From NCBI GenBank assembly GCA_013076295.1, contig RQOL01000772.1, positions 4,183,087-4,247,086 of the forward strand: 64,000 bases of DNA, given 5' to 3'. Source of the DNA: Sanderia malayensis. Taxonomy: Eukaryota > Cnidaria > Scyphozoa > Semaeostomeae > Pelagiidae. A program made the translations under genes and the position numbers. Each line of letters opens with the position of its first letter. Within the stretch, counting starts at the first letter, position 1. The notes below the pieces were generated by a model. It was not told the origin of the DNA and searched no databases. It saw only the letters and a program-made list of their open reading frames with translations. This document shows, piece by piece, positions 19,011-34,042 of this stretch.

Positions 19011-20994
19011 TCTTGATAACACGCTGTTGAGAAATATATCCCAGGATTTGCAATTTCACTTGAAGACCTTGGACACACAACGTTGCTTTGTTATTACAGG
19101 GGAGTGCTTGTTCAAATTAATAAATATTATGCAGTGTGGCTGGCGTGATGAAGAATAATCACGAGCATTTGCGGAGGGATTTCTTTGAGTTCATGCACGA
19201 TCTCATCGCCAATACAATGACCAGTTTTGATAGCACAACTGTTGCAGACGATTAGAACAATAAGACACGATAAGCATGTTTAAAGTCAATACAACCAGCG
19301 ATTTAGCGACTGAGTTCTACGACAATATGTCAATAAAAGCCGCTACGAACCAAGCCAATTCCACAGATATTTTCCATTCAATTTCAATTGAATCGATAGT
19401 TGAAAATAAGATTGTTCCAATTCAACAGCGTTGTGCAGTGTTTATTTATTATTTTGATCGATCGACACCTTGTTTCAAGCCGGTGTTTTATTCCGCGGAC
19501 TTTCGTTAAGTCTTTCTCCTTGGATAGTTTATTCTTATTTCCCCATGCACCTGTTGTAGACCAAATGCGTGGCCAGCTGCAATCAACTGGGGAAAAATTA
19601 AACTGAAGATACACGCGCGGCATACATTAGCAATAACCTTTTTGAAATAACCTTCGCACAATTTGTATTGTATTGTCGTGGAATCGAAATTTGTTGAATT
19701 CAGAATTCAATTAAAACACTTTTAATTGAATACAACGTTTTTCGAAATTATTTTAACGATGTCACCAGCAAGGCGAAATTTGTTGTCTTTTCCCGTCCAA
19801 AAATTGCTGCTTCGGATTTGAGAGAATTGAGATGCAGACTGACATATTACCCCCCCCCCTCCCAGTAGCCTCCCACCCTTCCCTGATGGCCATGCCACTG
19901 CACTTCTCTGTATTACGCTGTAGTATGCACCCAGAGTATCCTGACATAAACAATGCTCATTCGCAAGTTAAGATACTCTTGTTGCATCGTATCCGAAGGT
20001 GGCTGCATATTTTCTATAAGTATCATTGCAAGCAAACTAACTAAGCCCAGCCCGATGCAGAACATTGGGATGATGAAAATGGAGAAACAGATAAATAGGG
20101 GTAGCAAAAGGCTGTTAGTAGTGCAGCAAGACAGAAAATAGAGACAAAAGGTAGGTTTTTATTCATCTTTAAGGTAGAAAAATAATGCTTTAATCAGACA
20201 CGATGTCAATTGCAATAATGAAGGCTGTAGAGAAAGGGCGCAGGCCCCGGCGAGACAGCACTCGATCTTTTAAATGGGGCAAAAGTGTTCTTTCAGTGAT
20301 TTATTTTTATAAATACGATACAATGGAACTCATTGGCCAGGCGAATGTAAATCACAACAACTATTTGACAAGCCGAAAATTGTTTTCTTTGCCTTTGTTT
20401 CCTAGCTGCCTTACCCTTGCCATTACTCCGGCATCCCTAATTGCCACATTAAGCCTGTTGCTTGGGGCCCACAGACAGTGTTGGGGTACCTATGCCCAGA
20501 TAGGGAATGGGCCTGGAGGTTATAGAGACATACCGACCGGCTACAGGTAATTGCAGAGCTTCCTCATTGCAGTTTGATTAATGCTGAAGCAGCCATTACT
20601 CTGTGTGTCTGCTGTTATATCAGCGTCGTTTACAACAGAGGATATTTGTCTGCTCCCAGCTATCCCATCGCCAAGTCAGCAAAAACATCAGGTTATTGGA
20701 ATTAATTTGTTGATCAGCACACAACTTAAATGAAAATACAAATATTAATTTTAATTTACGATATTTGATATATTTGACAATTCAGAAATTTGATCGGTAG
20801 AGGGCAAACTAGTATGAGGGCGAGTTGAGAAGTAATGGGGGCGAATTGGTTTGTGGTGGACCAAGGGTCTCGAAACCCCATCATCTCATTAAACAGGGCA
20901 CCCAGAGCCTTTGGTCAGCCAAGACGAAGGTGGGAGAGACAGGCCTGATGAAGGCCTGCCTGCTCCGTTCTCAGTTAGTGCAGTGTTATCAGCT
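19011..20994. other. intergenic region without a recognised gene
   Basis: Lies between the 5' ends of the CXorf65-like gene (-) and ASPDH (+), so it may hold both promoters. Open frames at 19276-19623 and 20203-20550 show no family resemblance. A C-tract of about 11 bases is at 19850-19860. Confidence 0.4.
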
Positions 20995-22932
<1,938 letters not shown>

Positions 22933-25900
22933 TTGAGAAATCACAGAGACAACATAACTACTATTCATATTGCAAGTCTAATTAGGTTAGTTTGCTCAGT
23001 ATGCTGCTGTGCGCATTTAACCAATGAAAAATGTTGTCTATTTATACTAATTATGTGGAGATAGATAATGAACTATACTCACATAAATAATTAGAATGAG
23101 CAATGAACGTCAAAGTTTATCGCTTTAGCGAACAGAAGAGTATCTTAAAGGTATTATGAATCTAGTGTGAAATCCTTTGTAGAGTTCAAATGTATCATTC
23201 ACATGTATTTCTTCGATCTGTAATGTCTGAAGACGATGTTTAATTACTTATTACTCCATCGCATTTAGCCACTGCTGAGGAATTTCCTTTCAGGTGGATG
23301 GAATTAACAAAGCTGGCATTTGTTATATTCATGCCACTGTTGTTACAGCTGCACGCTTACACCACAGAGTATTGCAGACGATCAGTCGCCAGTATCAAGC
23401 GAGGTTTCTCAACTCCCCACGCGACCAATTACTTACAGCGTCAATGAATGAGGTATATTCATTTGGAGATTTATTGACTTGTCTATCTGAACGTATGAGC
23501 TCTGCAGCAAAGTGTCCAACGTAGCTTCGCTTTTTTCCGAACAAATCCGTCAATGTACGATTTGTCTTAAGCCCATAAATCAACGTTATTTTGCAGCGAT
23601 TTGAGGGAGTACTTCCCGAATCCAACGCGCCTCGGTGTGATCAAACAATTGCCGAAGACACGATGCTCTTCTCTGTGCATGATTGTCTCAATGTTTGTCC
23701 GGGCCCATGTGTTTTTCGTTTCGACATCTCTTGGAGTCATAGTTTATATGCCTATGCTAGCTGGTGGCTGATAGCTATCTTGATGTGTAGCAACTTGCCT
23801 AACGACACCTTCGATAAACAGTATGATAGTTTGTTCTTTTGTGTGAAGATTACTTGTTCTTGTACACACCTCAGCTGTGGTTTGCGTTTCCAATCAAAAG
23901 TGTTGGTCAACGCATTTGCAGACACAATTACACAGATTATCTTATCTAATTATCTAACTACATAAAAACTTAGGCAGTATACAATAATCAATATATAAAT
24001 TAAGAACCTGGATACCTAGGTGTATGAAGTTTTTTAAAGGATTGGTGCATTAATATGCTTTTTCGCGCTGTCTTATTTGCGCACATGAGAAAATACAAAT
24101 GATGGTACGATAGCTAAGTTTAAAAGAAATTCTATTTTCAAACGTTCTTTTTTTACTGAAGGTAACATTTTTACAAGAATGGATTCACTACCTCTCTTGT
24201 GCTAAAAAATCTATAATTCCAACAAAGTGAACTACTTTGTCTCCTTTTTTGTGCAGCTTAATTTTCACGAATGCAAAAAATAGTACACCGTGAATTCAAA
24301 TACATCAAAGGTAAAAAAACCAGTGAAAAAAACTTGAAACTGAAAAGAACTCGCAGGAGAATATCCGCTCATTGTTTTTGAACAATAGCTTATTGTTTTT
24401 GAACAATAGACTGGATGCAAAACTTGTATGCAGTTTCTTACTATGTATGCTACATGCTTTTCTTTGCTTTTATCAATCTTTATACAAATATTCTATTAAT
24501 TGCATATATTTCATTGTAGCTTGTTGTAGCTGAATCCGCGATGGTGATATAGCTGAGCTGCAACTAAAGGGCTAAAGATATACTCGCGTGTGCAAATGAA
24601 AGAGAGACAAAAACAACCTCGAACCAATGGCTGTGATATCTCACTGCTGCACGCTTTCATTCCGAGCGGTAATTATTATAGGTTTATGTGAAGTGTTTTT
24701 ACTGATTGACTCGCTGCTTGTTGATTTAGGCAAGATGAAATGAAGGCATAGAAGGCTTAGTAGCCCGTGTCTTGATGTTGACATATGGACTCGCGAGCCT
24801 GCTCGGCTGGGTTTTCCGTTGTTGAGCAAAGACTTACATCTGTGTACGGTTTTAATGTGCCTTATGCTGGGTTGTGGTAATGAGTGTTCATCAACCCCTA
24901 GGTGGCTGATGTAATTTGCAACTGGCCCTGAAGATAATATTGGAACTTGTTAAAAAGTCAATGTTTCGAATGTTTTTGCAATCATCCCTGCTTCTTTTCA
25001 CTTTCCTTTGCTCTGTGTATGTTTCACGTATTACAATCGAACCTCGTTATCTCGAACTCGATTATCTCGAAAATCTCGCTATCTCGAACAGATTCCCATT
25101 TTCCCTCGCTCTCTAGTTGGTGAATTTAGTTCGGATATCTCGAACTTCTGCTATGTCGAACAAATTTTCATTTACCTTCCGAGTTCGATGTAGCGAGACT
25201 TGCTTTTGATGGTTCGAACCAGAATCTTTGATGGCTTTTAAAGTAACTCGAACAAGGATCTGATTTCCGTGAGTGTTTGACATGGCGGGAATTAGAGCAC
25301 CAGCTTGACTGGGGATTTTAATTCGGAGAGGCTCTTCGGAGGAGTGAAAAACAATCGACTTGGGCGTAGCCATTTGTTTTTCGGAGAAATTCACCTGGCG
25401 GAGGATGTTTGGATTTGCATGTTGTTGACAAACAAGAGAGCAATTGCTGCACTGCGGCATCAGAGGCAGACAATAAAAATAAAATTTGTCTTCAAATCAT
25501 TCATCACATTTGTTGTGCATTCATTTTACCTCTTTGCAAGGCTGCTTATTTAATTTTCGGCTCCCAGACAAACTCGATTCGATAGACAACACCGTACAAC
25601 AACTGCAACAGACACGCACAAGCCATTTTGAAATCATCGCTGTTTTACCCCCATTCACATTACCTTCCTGCTGTTTTTGTGGGGCTGCGGAAGCGACCGT
25701 TACCCTTTGATGTTTCATGCCATGTCCTTTCTCGGGAAATTCTCATGTCAGCGATTTGTTGTTAATTTGCTCATACTCCATCGATTCGTGGAATTTGCAA
25801 GACTGGCTCTTGTTGCATTCATGATATACTGTTGCTACAGTTGCATGCGTATACGGCAGAGCACTCTTGACGATCTGTCCCAATGCAAGTCTCCATATTT

Positions 25901-28900
25901 GCCCATGCGATATGCAATGTGGACTCCGTCACATTCACTTACTCGAGAATATATTGTCAACCTCAAGTCAACAAGTAAATCTTTCTACCCGCATCTTAAT
26001 AAGAAACCCTTTTTAAGAGGCCTACAAGTAGAGAACCCAAAAAGCTAAAGAACGTATGCTACTAAAGATAAAACCCACAACGAACTTTCCAAAATTGAAT
26101 GATTTTATTATCGAGAATTATGTCAGAAATGTATCAATATTAAACATTCTGCTTCTTGATTGACATTGTGATGTTTAATAAACTACTTTCTTTCTTCCTT
26201 TGAGTTTTTGGCCTTTTTTGCCGCAATTTTTCATAGATGGCTCAGTTAGACCTCCCCACGTGGCATTTTGCAACAGAATTCTCCTTTAAAAATGCTAAAC
26301 TGAATATATCCGATTGGTGGCATAAAAAACAATGATGCTTTGAATGGTGAGTCATTTCTCGGTATTCTTCTTCTTTCCTCTTGAGAGGTAATCTTCGCTG
26401 TCCGTTTGTATTAGTTGGAGCCTAACCCCGGGAGATTCTCATGCTCAAATGATAAACATTTTGAAACTATTCTTTTTCCGGGGGGTATTGCCTATTTATT
26501 CAACATGAATTTGTCAAGTCTGTCGGCCGTGTTTTCCCGCAGCTTGCCATTTCCGTACGACAGTCTGATCTAATCATTGCCATTGTGATGCTGAAGAAAG
26601 AATGACCAAAAAACATGGCCTAATAACCTCTATTACGGCACATAAACGTAAAACCTGGTCGATATTCGAAGGTTTACATCCGCTGGGAAGGTCAGATATG
26701 AATTCAAGTAATGTTCAAGTTCAGTATACCCTCCGTTATTACGATTTTTTGTGCCGTTTTGCTGTTTGAACACAAGCCAGCCATATTTCAACTGACCTTG
26801 TTAAACTGTGAAACCGAACCGGAAAACGGATGGCGACTCATGCTATATGACTGGTCGTTAGCTAGTACATCGTCATGGCAATACATTGTTCCATTGCAAC
26901 CCCTCTAAGTTCAAGTCTGCATGGAGATTAGCAAAGGCTTCGGTATCATCTGACAAGTAGTGTGGCTTCAATATGGCTCCTCTTGAATGTCGAGTTGGAG
27001 GTGTTTGAAATTCTGCCTGCCTCGATTCAGAAAATCGGTGGCGCGAGTCCTATGTCTGCGGTTCGAACCCTCCCTCCACCCTGTCTCTAACGTGCTGGAG
27101 CATTTTGTATCTATTAACATCAACTGCCATCAAGGGACATTTCCATGTTTATTTATGCTATTGACAGTAAAAAGGGGTTATGCGTGGGGTCATCAACGTG
27201 GGATCAAACCCTTTTGCATTGGTCCTTGACCCCCACTATATGTTCTGATCCTGTTTGTTTTTCATCTGTCTATGTCTCTCGAAATCCTTTGCCGACAAAA
27301 CTCATGCATTTCCTCATCAAGTACACAGAAAGTTTTATCCATACATTGGTTGTTGCCAAGGCTGTTATTAATCCTATTGTCTCGATTTAAACCCAAAATT
27401 AAGTTCCAAGTTTCCAAATTAACTTAAAGGAGGTACAGAAGACCAGAAGTCACAATTATTCTGATAGGGTAATACTCCGCGATGAGGCAAAGCTTGGGCA
27501 AACTGTACACAAAATGCTTAACACTCGATCAATGTTTCGCGCATTGTAATTCAATCAGCAACCATTAATGTTTCACTGAGTTTCTCTTTCCTAAAAACGT
27601 CTATAACTTAAAAGTCGATACCAAAGTTCATGATTGTAATTCTCCTAATGTTATATTTGTCAGCAGTTCAGCAATTGACGCTTCAATGATATCAGATTAT
27701 TATTAGAAATTGAAAGATCATCGCTATTGTGAACTTGCTTTGTGGCTGTTTTTATAACAGCTCCACCTATCAGACATGCAAATACCAACTTGGCATTAAC
27801 TATTTCTGCTTTTCGACCAACTTTAACATGTCTGACTCCTGTATCATTAGCAAATTCATCCATTTGCTGTCATGGATTAGGTTCTTTCCAATGCTTTGTA
27901 ATTTCCCTCTCTGCGCGCAGAGGATTACCTGTCAACCTCAAGTTCTCATGTACTTCTACAGGGACTGAAGCTGTGTGGATCGCCGAGCTATATTCTCTCA
28001 AGATCTGGACGTTTTTAGCTGCATTATCGACTGCTTTTCCTGTGTTTAGCTGGTTCGAATATGCCTGCAGCAAACTGCAGACACACCCATTGCATCGACG
28101 TATTGAATAGACTAAGTAAATACATAATATAAAATGACGCTGAAAGTGCCTTTCAAAGCTGGCATTGCTAACTGCGTTTGTTGCATGCGGATAGCTCTGT
28201 TGGTATACCAAATGGGAATATACACCTAAACACCAGTATATCAGCTAAACGATGCCCAAACATTACAAGTTGATGTCAAGGGAATTTGTACATAGGCGTC
28301 AATTATTATTAGTAAATGGTTTTCAGAAGTGCACAGAGGAACACTTTTTTTTACTTAGTAGAATGTGAGGTAGGTCGGAAATATAAAGGATGTGTGTTAT
28401 TTTTGTTACTGCATTATAGGCTCTTTCATTTGCACAACCTGAAATTGCGGATTCACAAACCAGAAGCATAGCCCCGTGGCTTGAAAATTGTACGTTGTTT
28501 ATCAATGGACTATGCGAGTCTTTCAGGGGGTCGGTTCGACATGTTGGGCTTGAGTTGGGTTGTGTCTGTTCTAAAAACACCTTCAGAGTTATTTACACGC
28601 TTTGCAGCATCGGTGCCTTTTCTGACCAGTCGTCTGGCATTTTTGAAGCATCGATGCAATTAACGCTTTGCCCGTTGGAGACGTCTGCATTAAGCGTGAT
28701 TCGCCTCCCATGGCATGACTCGCAGGCAATGCCATGCCATGCATGCGTTGCACATGCATCCTGCATGGCATCGTTTAGGTATGGCGATTCGCAATGCTTG
28801 TTTCACGAACGCCTGGGTGGTGCAAGGTAAACGCAACTGCTTTCAACCATTGCTTTAATCGACTGGTGAAATACCTCTCTAATTAGCTAACCAAATTTGT

Positions 28901-28943
28901 CTGGGCGAGAAGAAGCAAATGCAATTTTCAATCGAGGAGCCAC
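22933..28943. other. gene-poor region
   Basis: Six kilobases in which I see no supported gene. Short open frames (for example 23294-23524, 27742-28110) have no coding signature, splice continuity or family match. Notable contents: a TATCTCGAAC-rich repeat (25035-25200) and a fragment of a MITE core near 24375-24415. Confidence 0.45.
25035..25200. repeat. repeat rich in TATCTCGAAC
   Basis: The motif TCGAAC/TCTCGAA with TATCTCGA context recurs about seven times (starting ATCGAACCTCGTTATCTCGA) and the segment ends with its partial complement (GAGTTCGATGTAGCGAG). This resembles widespread invertebrate terminal-inverted-repeat elements; precise borders and family are not determined. Confidence 0.5.
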
Positions 28944-28952
28944 TTGGATATG

Positions 28953-30216
28953 GGCATAGTCTATTAACCGGACCTTGAGACTCTGGACCCCGGACCCCGG
29001 ACCATACCATGTGACCGGACCATAGGACCGGACCATAGGACCAGACCATAAGACCAGACCATAGTTTCGGACCAGAGGGAATCCCCATTTATGAAGTAAT
29101 TGAAATTAATTGTTACGGCTTCGGTGATGTCTTCGGTGATATTTCCGGGCATCACGATATTTACATTCGTGACTTGTTGATAAATTGTCAACTTGGTTCC
29201 TGTCTAAGGCTCTGCTCTTTCTCTGTTCACCAATGTTTCTTTCTCTCATGAGATTCGAACAAGCAAATAGTACGCACACATAAAATACACAAAGTGACAC
29301 AATCATATTTATTCCTTCATTTCTGTCACGAAACCAAGAGCTTCTTTAAAGCATACAATAACGACTGTCGACAAACGACAAACAACGACACGACAGCAGT
29401 ATCTCCAACACTGCACAAACGGCGGCCCAACAACACTAAATCCAAAAGACTACGGCAACAAGATCTTTCTCAAGCATCTTCATCCCCAACAGTAGGTTTC
29501 TTCCCCTCGATCACAACGAGTTACTTGTAGAAATATATTTTTGAAACTCGATTTTGCTACCAAAGGTTTCTTGAGTGTTAAATTTGTTAAATGCTAAAAG
29601 TTTTGTTAAATTTGATTCTGCCACACGAAACGTTTATTGGTGTTGAAATTATTATGTTTATTACTATTATGTTTATTATTATGTTTATTGTTGTTGAAAT
29701 AAATAAATAAGTATATCTCTGGATATGTGTCCTGCTGATACACGTTACATTACAAAAACTACTTAAAATCTAGCACGTTTCCGTATCCAAAAATTTCATA
29801 AAGACTCCAGAAACCTTTGGTAGCAAAATCGAGTTTCAAAAATATATTTCTACAAGTAACTCGTTGTGATCGAGGGGAAGAAACCTACTGTCGGGGATGA
29901 AGATGCTTGTTCGAATCTCATGAGAGAAAGAAACATTGGTGAACAGAGAAAGAGCAGAGCCTTAGACAGGAACCAAGTTGACAATTTATCAACAAGTCAC
30001 GAATGTAAATATCGTGATGCCCGGAAATATCACCGAAGACATCACCGAAGCCGTAACAATTAATTTCAATTACTTCATAAATGGGGATTCCCTCTGGTCC
30101 GAAACTATGGTCTGGTCTTATGGTCTGGTCCTATAATCCGGTCCTATGGTCCGGTCACATGGTATGGTCCGGGGTCCGGGGTCCAGAGTCTCAAGGTCCG
30201 GTTAATAGACTATGCC
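28953..30216. mobile_element. foldback/MULE-like element with long inverted repeats and 9-bp target duplication
   Basis: The element begins GGCATAGTCTATTAACCGG and ends with its complement, flanked by the direct repeat TTGGATATG at 28944-28952 and 30217-30225. Left arm 28953-~29261 is the reverse complement of right arm ~29909-30216, with few differences. A second inverted block pairs ~29476-29575 with ~29810-29908. The left arm has about 215 bp (29262-29475) absent from the right. Each outer arm holds subterminal tandem repeats of a CCGGACCATAGGA-like unit. No transposase frame is visible. Long terminal inverted repeats plus a 9-bp duplication fit Mutator-like or foldback elements. Confidence 0.9.
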
Positions 30217-30225
30217 TTGGATATG

Positions 30226-31597
30226 TGGACTTATGTTTTTAATTAAACGTCTCGTTACTAATAACGGTTTTGAAGACTACATGTTCTTATCAAATGAATG
30301 AACATTGACTTTAGTTATTTTTATAACGGTTTTGAATACTGGAAGACTACTACATGTTTTTATCAAATGAATGAACAATGACTTTTGTTATTTTTATCCA
30401 CAGATCTTCCACACGTCCCTTATAACAGAAATGCCCAGGCCAGCAAGACATTTTGGGATTACTGCTTATGAGGTAAGACTTGTTTTAATCCGAGATGATT
30501 TGGGAAGATAGTGATAGTATACTTAAGAATGCTTTTGTGTTTGTGTGCATGGGTATGGTTGGGTTTATCCTCCAGCTGGCTTCTCCGGTATTTTCTTTTT
30601 ATTTGCCTCCCATGGAGCTCTAAGCAAAAACATCGATGTCTCAAAACAAGCATGACATATCCAGGGACCCAGTGTGAGACGGTTTTGGGGGGCAGGGTGA
30701 AAAACTTGATCTTTGATTTTTCCAACGAAACACAACAGAAGTTTTTCACAACAGTTGCAACAAGCCTATCAACTGTCGGCCGACAGAATTTATGCCAGCC
30801 GGTGGGGCAGCGTTTCCCCCTGCCCCCCCCCCCTCAGGCCACTGCGCCCTTGAGCATATCATAGCAGAAACAACGAATTGCTTAGAAAAACCAATGTCTC
30901 AGAATCAACCATTGTCTCAAAGACAATCAATGTCGCAATAATAATCAAAATCTCAGAATCAGCCAATCAATGTTTATTGTTTTTTTGGTTTAGCTTCCTT
31001 GGATGACTGTGTTGTGCCAGGTGTAGCAACAGTTTCTGGCTTTGAAAAGTATTGATTAGATACTGAAAGAGGGAGGAAGAAAGAGTATGAATAGACACTA
31101 AAAGAGGGAGGAAGAAAAAGTATTGATTAGATACTAAAAGAGGGAGGATGAAAAAGTCCTGGAGGCTTAAAGAGGAGGATTGTCAAAGAAATAGAATGCA
31201 TCATTTATGGGACAGATTAAAGACGTACAATTTATTCTGCATACACAATGCTGTTTGGTTTGGTTGGTGCCACACTGCTGCAGAAAATTAATCGATTGGC
31301 ATCATTTCCTGTTCTTGCTACCATCGTCTAGGCAGAGTGGCCATTGAAAAGCTGACAGACACGGTGCTATAATTACGTGTAAAACAGTACCCTACTTGAA
31401 AACTGACATTGTGATTGCACCGACGATGCTGTCAGCGGGCATTAGTCGTGTGCGCGCACATTCAACTCCGTCCGTCCGTCAGTTCCACATCACACATAAA
31501 ACACATAGAGTTGTGTGTGCAAGTGCATAGCTCGTCTCTTCAGTTGAACAGTGCAGTCGTCGGTGGTGCGTGTGTTAGCTGTGCTGTGTGTTGAAAC
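30226..31597. other. region upstream of the first Hox-like gene
   Basis: No gene recognised. An exon-like segment 30411-30471 (acceptor CCACAG, donor GTAAGA) has no partner exon that I can find. A ~37-bp purine-rich tandem repeat (about three copies) lies at 31046-31150. Confidence 0.4.
31046..31150. repeat. ~37-bp purine-rich tandem repeat, about three copies
   Basis: Units of the form AGTATTGATTAGATACT followed by AAAAGAGGGAGGAAGAA repeat with small changes, 450-550 bp upstream of the first Hox-like start codon. Confidence 0.7.
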
Positions 31598-34042
31598 ATG
31601 TATTACTCAGGCGTACACGATCAAAGATCGGCGTATTCGACAACAGCATACGGCAGCTATGCTTCGTACACGAACAACAATTTCATCGGCAGTATCAATG
31701 ACAACAGACCAGCCTTGTACAACAACACTAGTTATGCTTACACGAACTATGCGACCAATTCATCGTATCCAAGCTATGCACAAGCCCCGTCCTATCCAAG
31801 CTTCAACAGCAGTAGTAATGGCAGAGGAGTGGAACAGCATAGGGAAGGACACTTTCAACAACGACACCAGCTTGATAATACAGCCCTGTCCGACAAAAGC
31901 TACACCTCGGCATTCGCGAGGCCCTTCAATGGCTATAGCAATCCGAATTCGCAAAGCTTTTACAACGAATACAGCGACTATAAATCATTGTCAAGTGAAA
32001 TAACAACGAGAACTGATGTCTCTGAACATGGTGCTGACAAGTACTTGCCACCCTGTGCTTTGCAATATTACGAAACAGACATGGACAGCAATGAAGATGA
32101 TGAGCTGATGTTGGAGCAAAGGAACTCCTGTGCATATGCTCCAACGATAGGAAGAAATGCGAACAGATTTCGCAACGACAGAGGTGAGTTCATGTATTTT
32201 TACCTTTGTTGTTATTTCTATTCTGCCTTGCCCTTTTTTCGACTGTCTTGGACAGTCCTGGACTTGCTTGAACACTTTAAAGGGTACAAAGGGAGTCTCG
32301 AAGAAGTTTTAAACAACTTCTGTAACGCTATTTATTGACTACGTCCACATATAGCTTATGATACTAAGCTAATTTGCGAGTTAACATAAGCCTATACTGT
32401 TCCTATCGAGGCAGACATTTTATTTGTTTTCGTTGCACGATCGTATTTGGTAATTTTCAAAAAATGGCCCTAATGTCGCAAACGATGGTAGATACCTCGA
32501 TAATGTGCACAATGGATCGTTATGCTGTCATTTTACAGCTGTAGCTATTCCTTTCGACCATTCTTTTGGCGATGCCGGATTTAAGACAATAAGTCCATAC
32601 AGTATTCTTGAAGTTTGAGAACGTCAGGAGTGTTGGGTCTGTTCACCTATAATGGCATTCAAGTCAGATTCGTAGAAGTAAACAGTTGTTGTCTCAGGAT
32701 CTGCTATTACAAATTCGCCCTACCCTTTTGAGCCACACTTTTAGCGTCGCAAGAACCGAAGTTGACAAAATCATTGCTTTTCAGCAATTTGAACAACCAA
32801 TGTTTGCTACACTTTTTATTGCATGAGCCAATAATGCCGCTTCTGTTTTACAGATCTTATATTTAACTAAAGAGAGACCTAATATAATGCTCAAAATGAT
32901 TAAGAAGACTAATTCTAGTACAATAAGGTTCCTCACGAATTAGTAACAAATGTACTTGGCTTTTGAACCACAAACTCTAATTTGGATGTTTACGAATTAG
33001 TTACATGTTTGTTACATCTCAAACAGCCAAACATCAGAAGCCTTTCTTTTCTAACACCTAAATTGATTCGTTTCACGCTATTATTTGGAACCATATTTTT
33101 AAAATCTGGTAGATTATGCCGTCTGAAACAAAGTTCCATTTTATGTATCTCCTTGGATGCTTCACGAACTTCGATTTACCACGCCTGGCTCTTTATTAGT
33201 TATTGTATCGGTTTTTATCCCGTTTTCGGCATTTAGAAATGGTGTGCTTGAGAATGTTAAAGAACTTAGTTTCCGTAACTGAACGTAGTTGGTACGGCTG
33301 CTTTCAGTCCAATTCGTTGCTCATTTAATCGTTTAGGTCGAATGTTCCACTGCTGAAACAAATAGATATGAAGAATAACGTCGTTCATTAGTCGTATTAG
33401 AATGTTCAACCGAGAATGGAACGTCTTTTTAAATAGTCATATGCAGCGATTAAAACTCGAACAGCTCAGTTTGCTATGTAGAGATCAATACGTTATATAT
33501 GTAAAACTATTACATGAAAATAGCTTCTTGCTGTTGTTTATGCGAGCGAATGGGAGTTTAATAAACAAGGCAGAATGTTTAGTTTTTCCTCCCCTTATGA
33601 ATGAACGGGCGAGCCTAAACTGCTCGATGTACATTTGATGAAGTGACATTGTTTGCTGGACAGAAACGGAAACTGTGGATACAGTAAGCCAAGAACTTAG
33701 TTATTAAGGAATTTAAACAAGTTATTAAATACAACATATGTGTATGATAAATTCGAATGTTTAACGTGTCACATCTTATTGTCTCTTACAGCACACCAGG
33801 CCCCTTGGGAGTCGCGCCAGAAATCTCGCCATAGAAAACGCATGACGTACTCGAGAAATCAAATTTTGGAACTCGAAAAGGAATTTTTATACAGTAGGTA
33901 CTTGACGAAAGAGAGACGAAAAGACCTGTCAGAGACACTGCACCTCACGGAGCGACAAATCAAAATATGGTTCCAAAATCGAAGGACAAAATCCAAGAAA
34001 GAACGAAAGACTCAACTCAAGGAGACCCAAATTCAATTGTAA
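31598..34042 (+). CDS. posterior-type Hox-like homeobox protein (copy A)
   Basis: Two exons, 31598-32183 and 33792-34042, phase 1 junction, 278 residues. The N-terminal 195 residues are rich in Tyr, Ser and Asn and begin MYYSG. Exon 2 carries a hexapeptide-like APWES, only about nine residues before the homeodomain, then a full homeodomain: [50 protein letters not shown]. Recognition-helix residues W48, F49, Q50, N51 and R53 are present; position 54 is Thr where Hox proteins usually have Met. A Trp motif close to the homeodomain and the YLTKERR helix 2 resemble posterior Hox (Hox9-14) proteins. A sequence-specific nuclear transcription factor for axial patterning is inferred from the family. 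The start gives MY-type N-terminus as in copy B. Confidence 0.9.

Noticed and set aside
20203..20550. 115-codon open frame upstream of ASPDH
   Set aside because: No recognisable domain; composition and lack of neighbours do not support a gene.
23294..23625. Possible exon(s) downstream of ASPDH
   Set aside because: ASPDH already ends with the conserved HLC terminus at 22932; the open frame has no homology I recognise and no consistent splice partners.
27021..27075. tRNA-like B-box GGTTCGAACCC
   Set aside because: No matching A-box, acceptor stem or anticodon arm can be folded around it; chance occurrence or an old fragment.
29106..30063. Two open frames on opposite strands encoding the same ~50-residue tail
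   Set aside because: They are the two arms of the inverted repeat read in each direction, not a duplicated gene.
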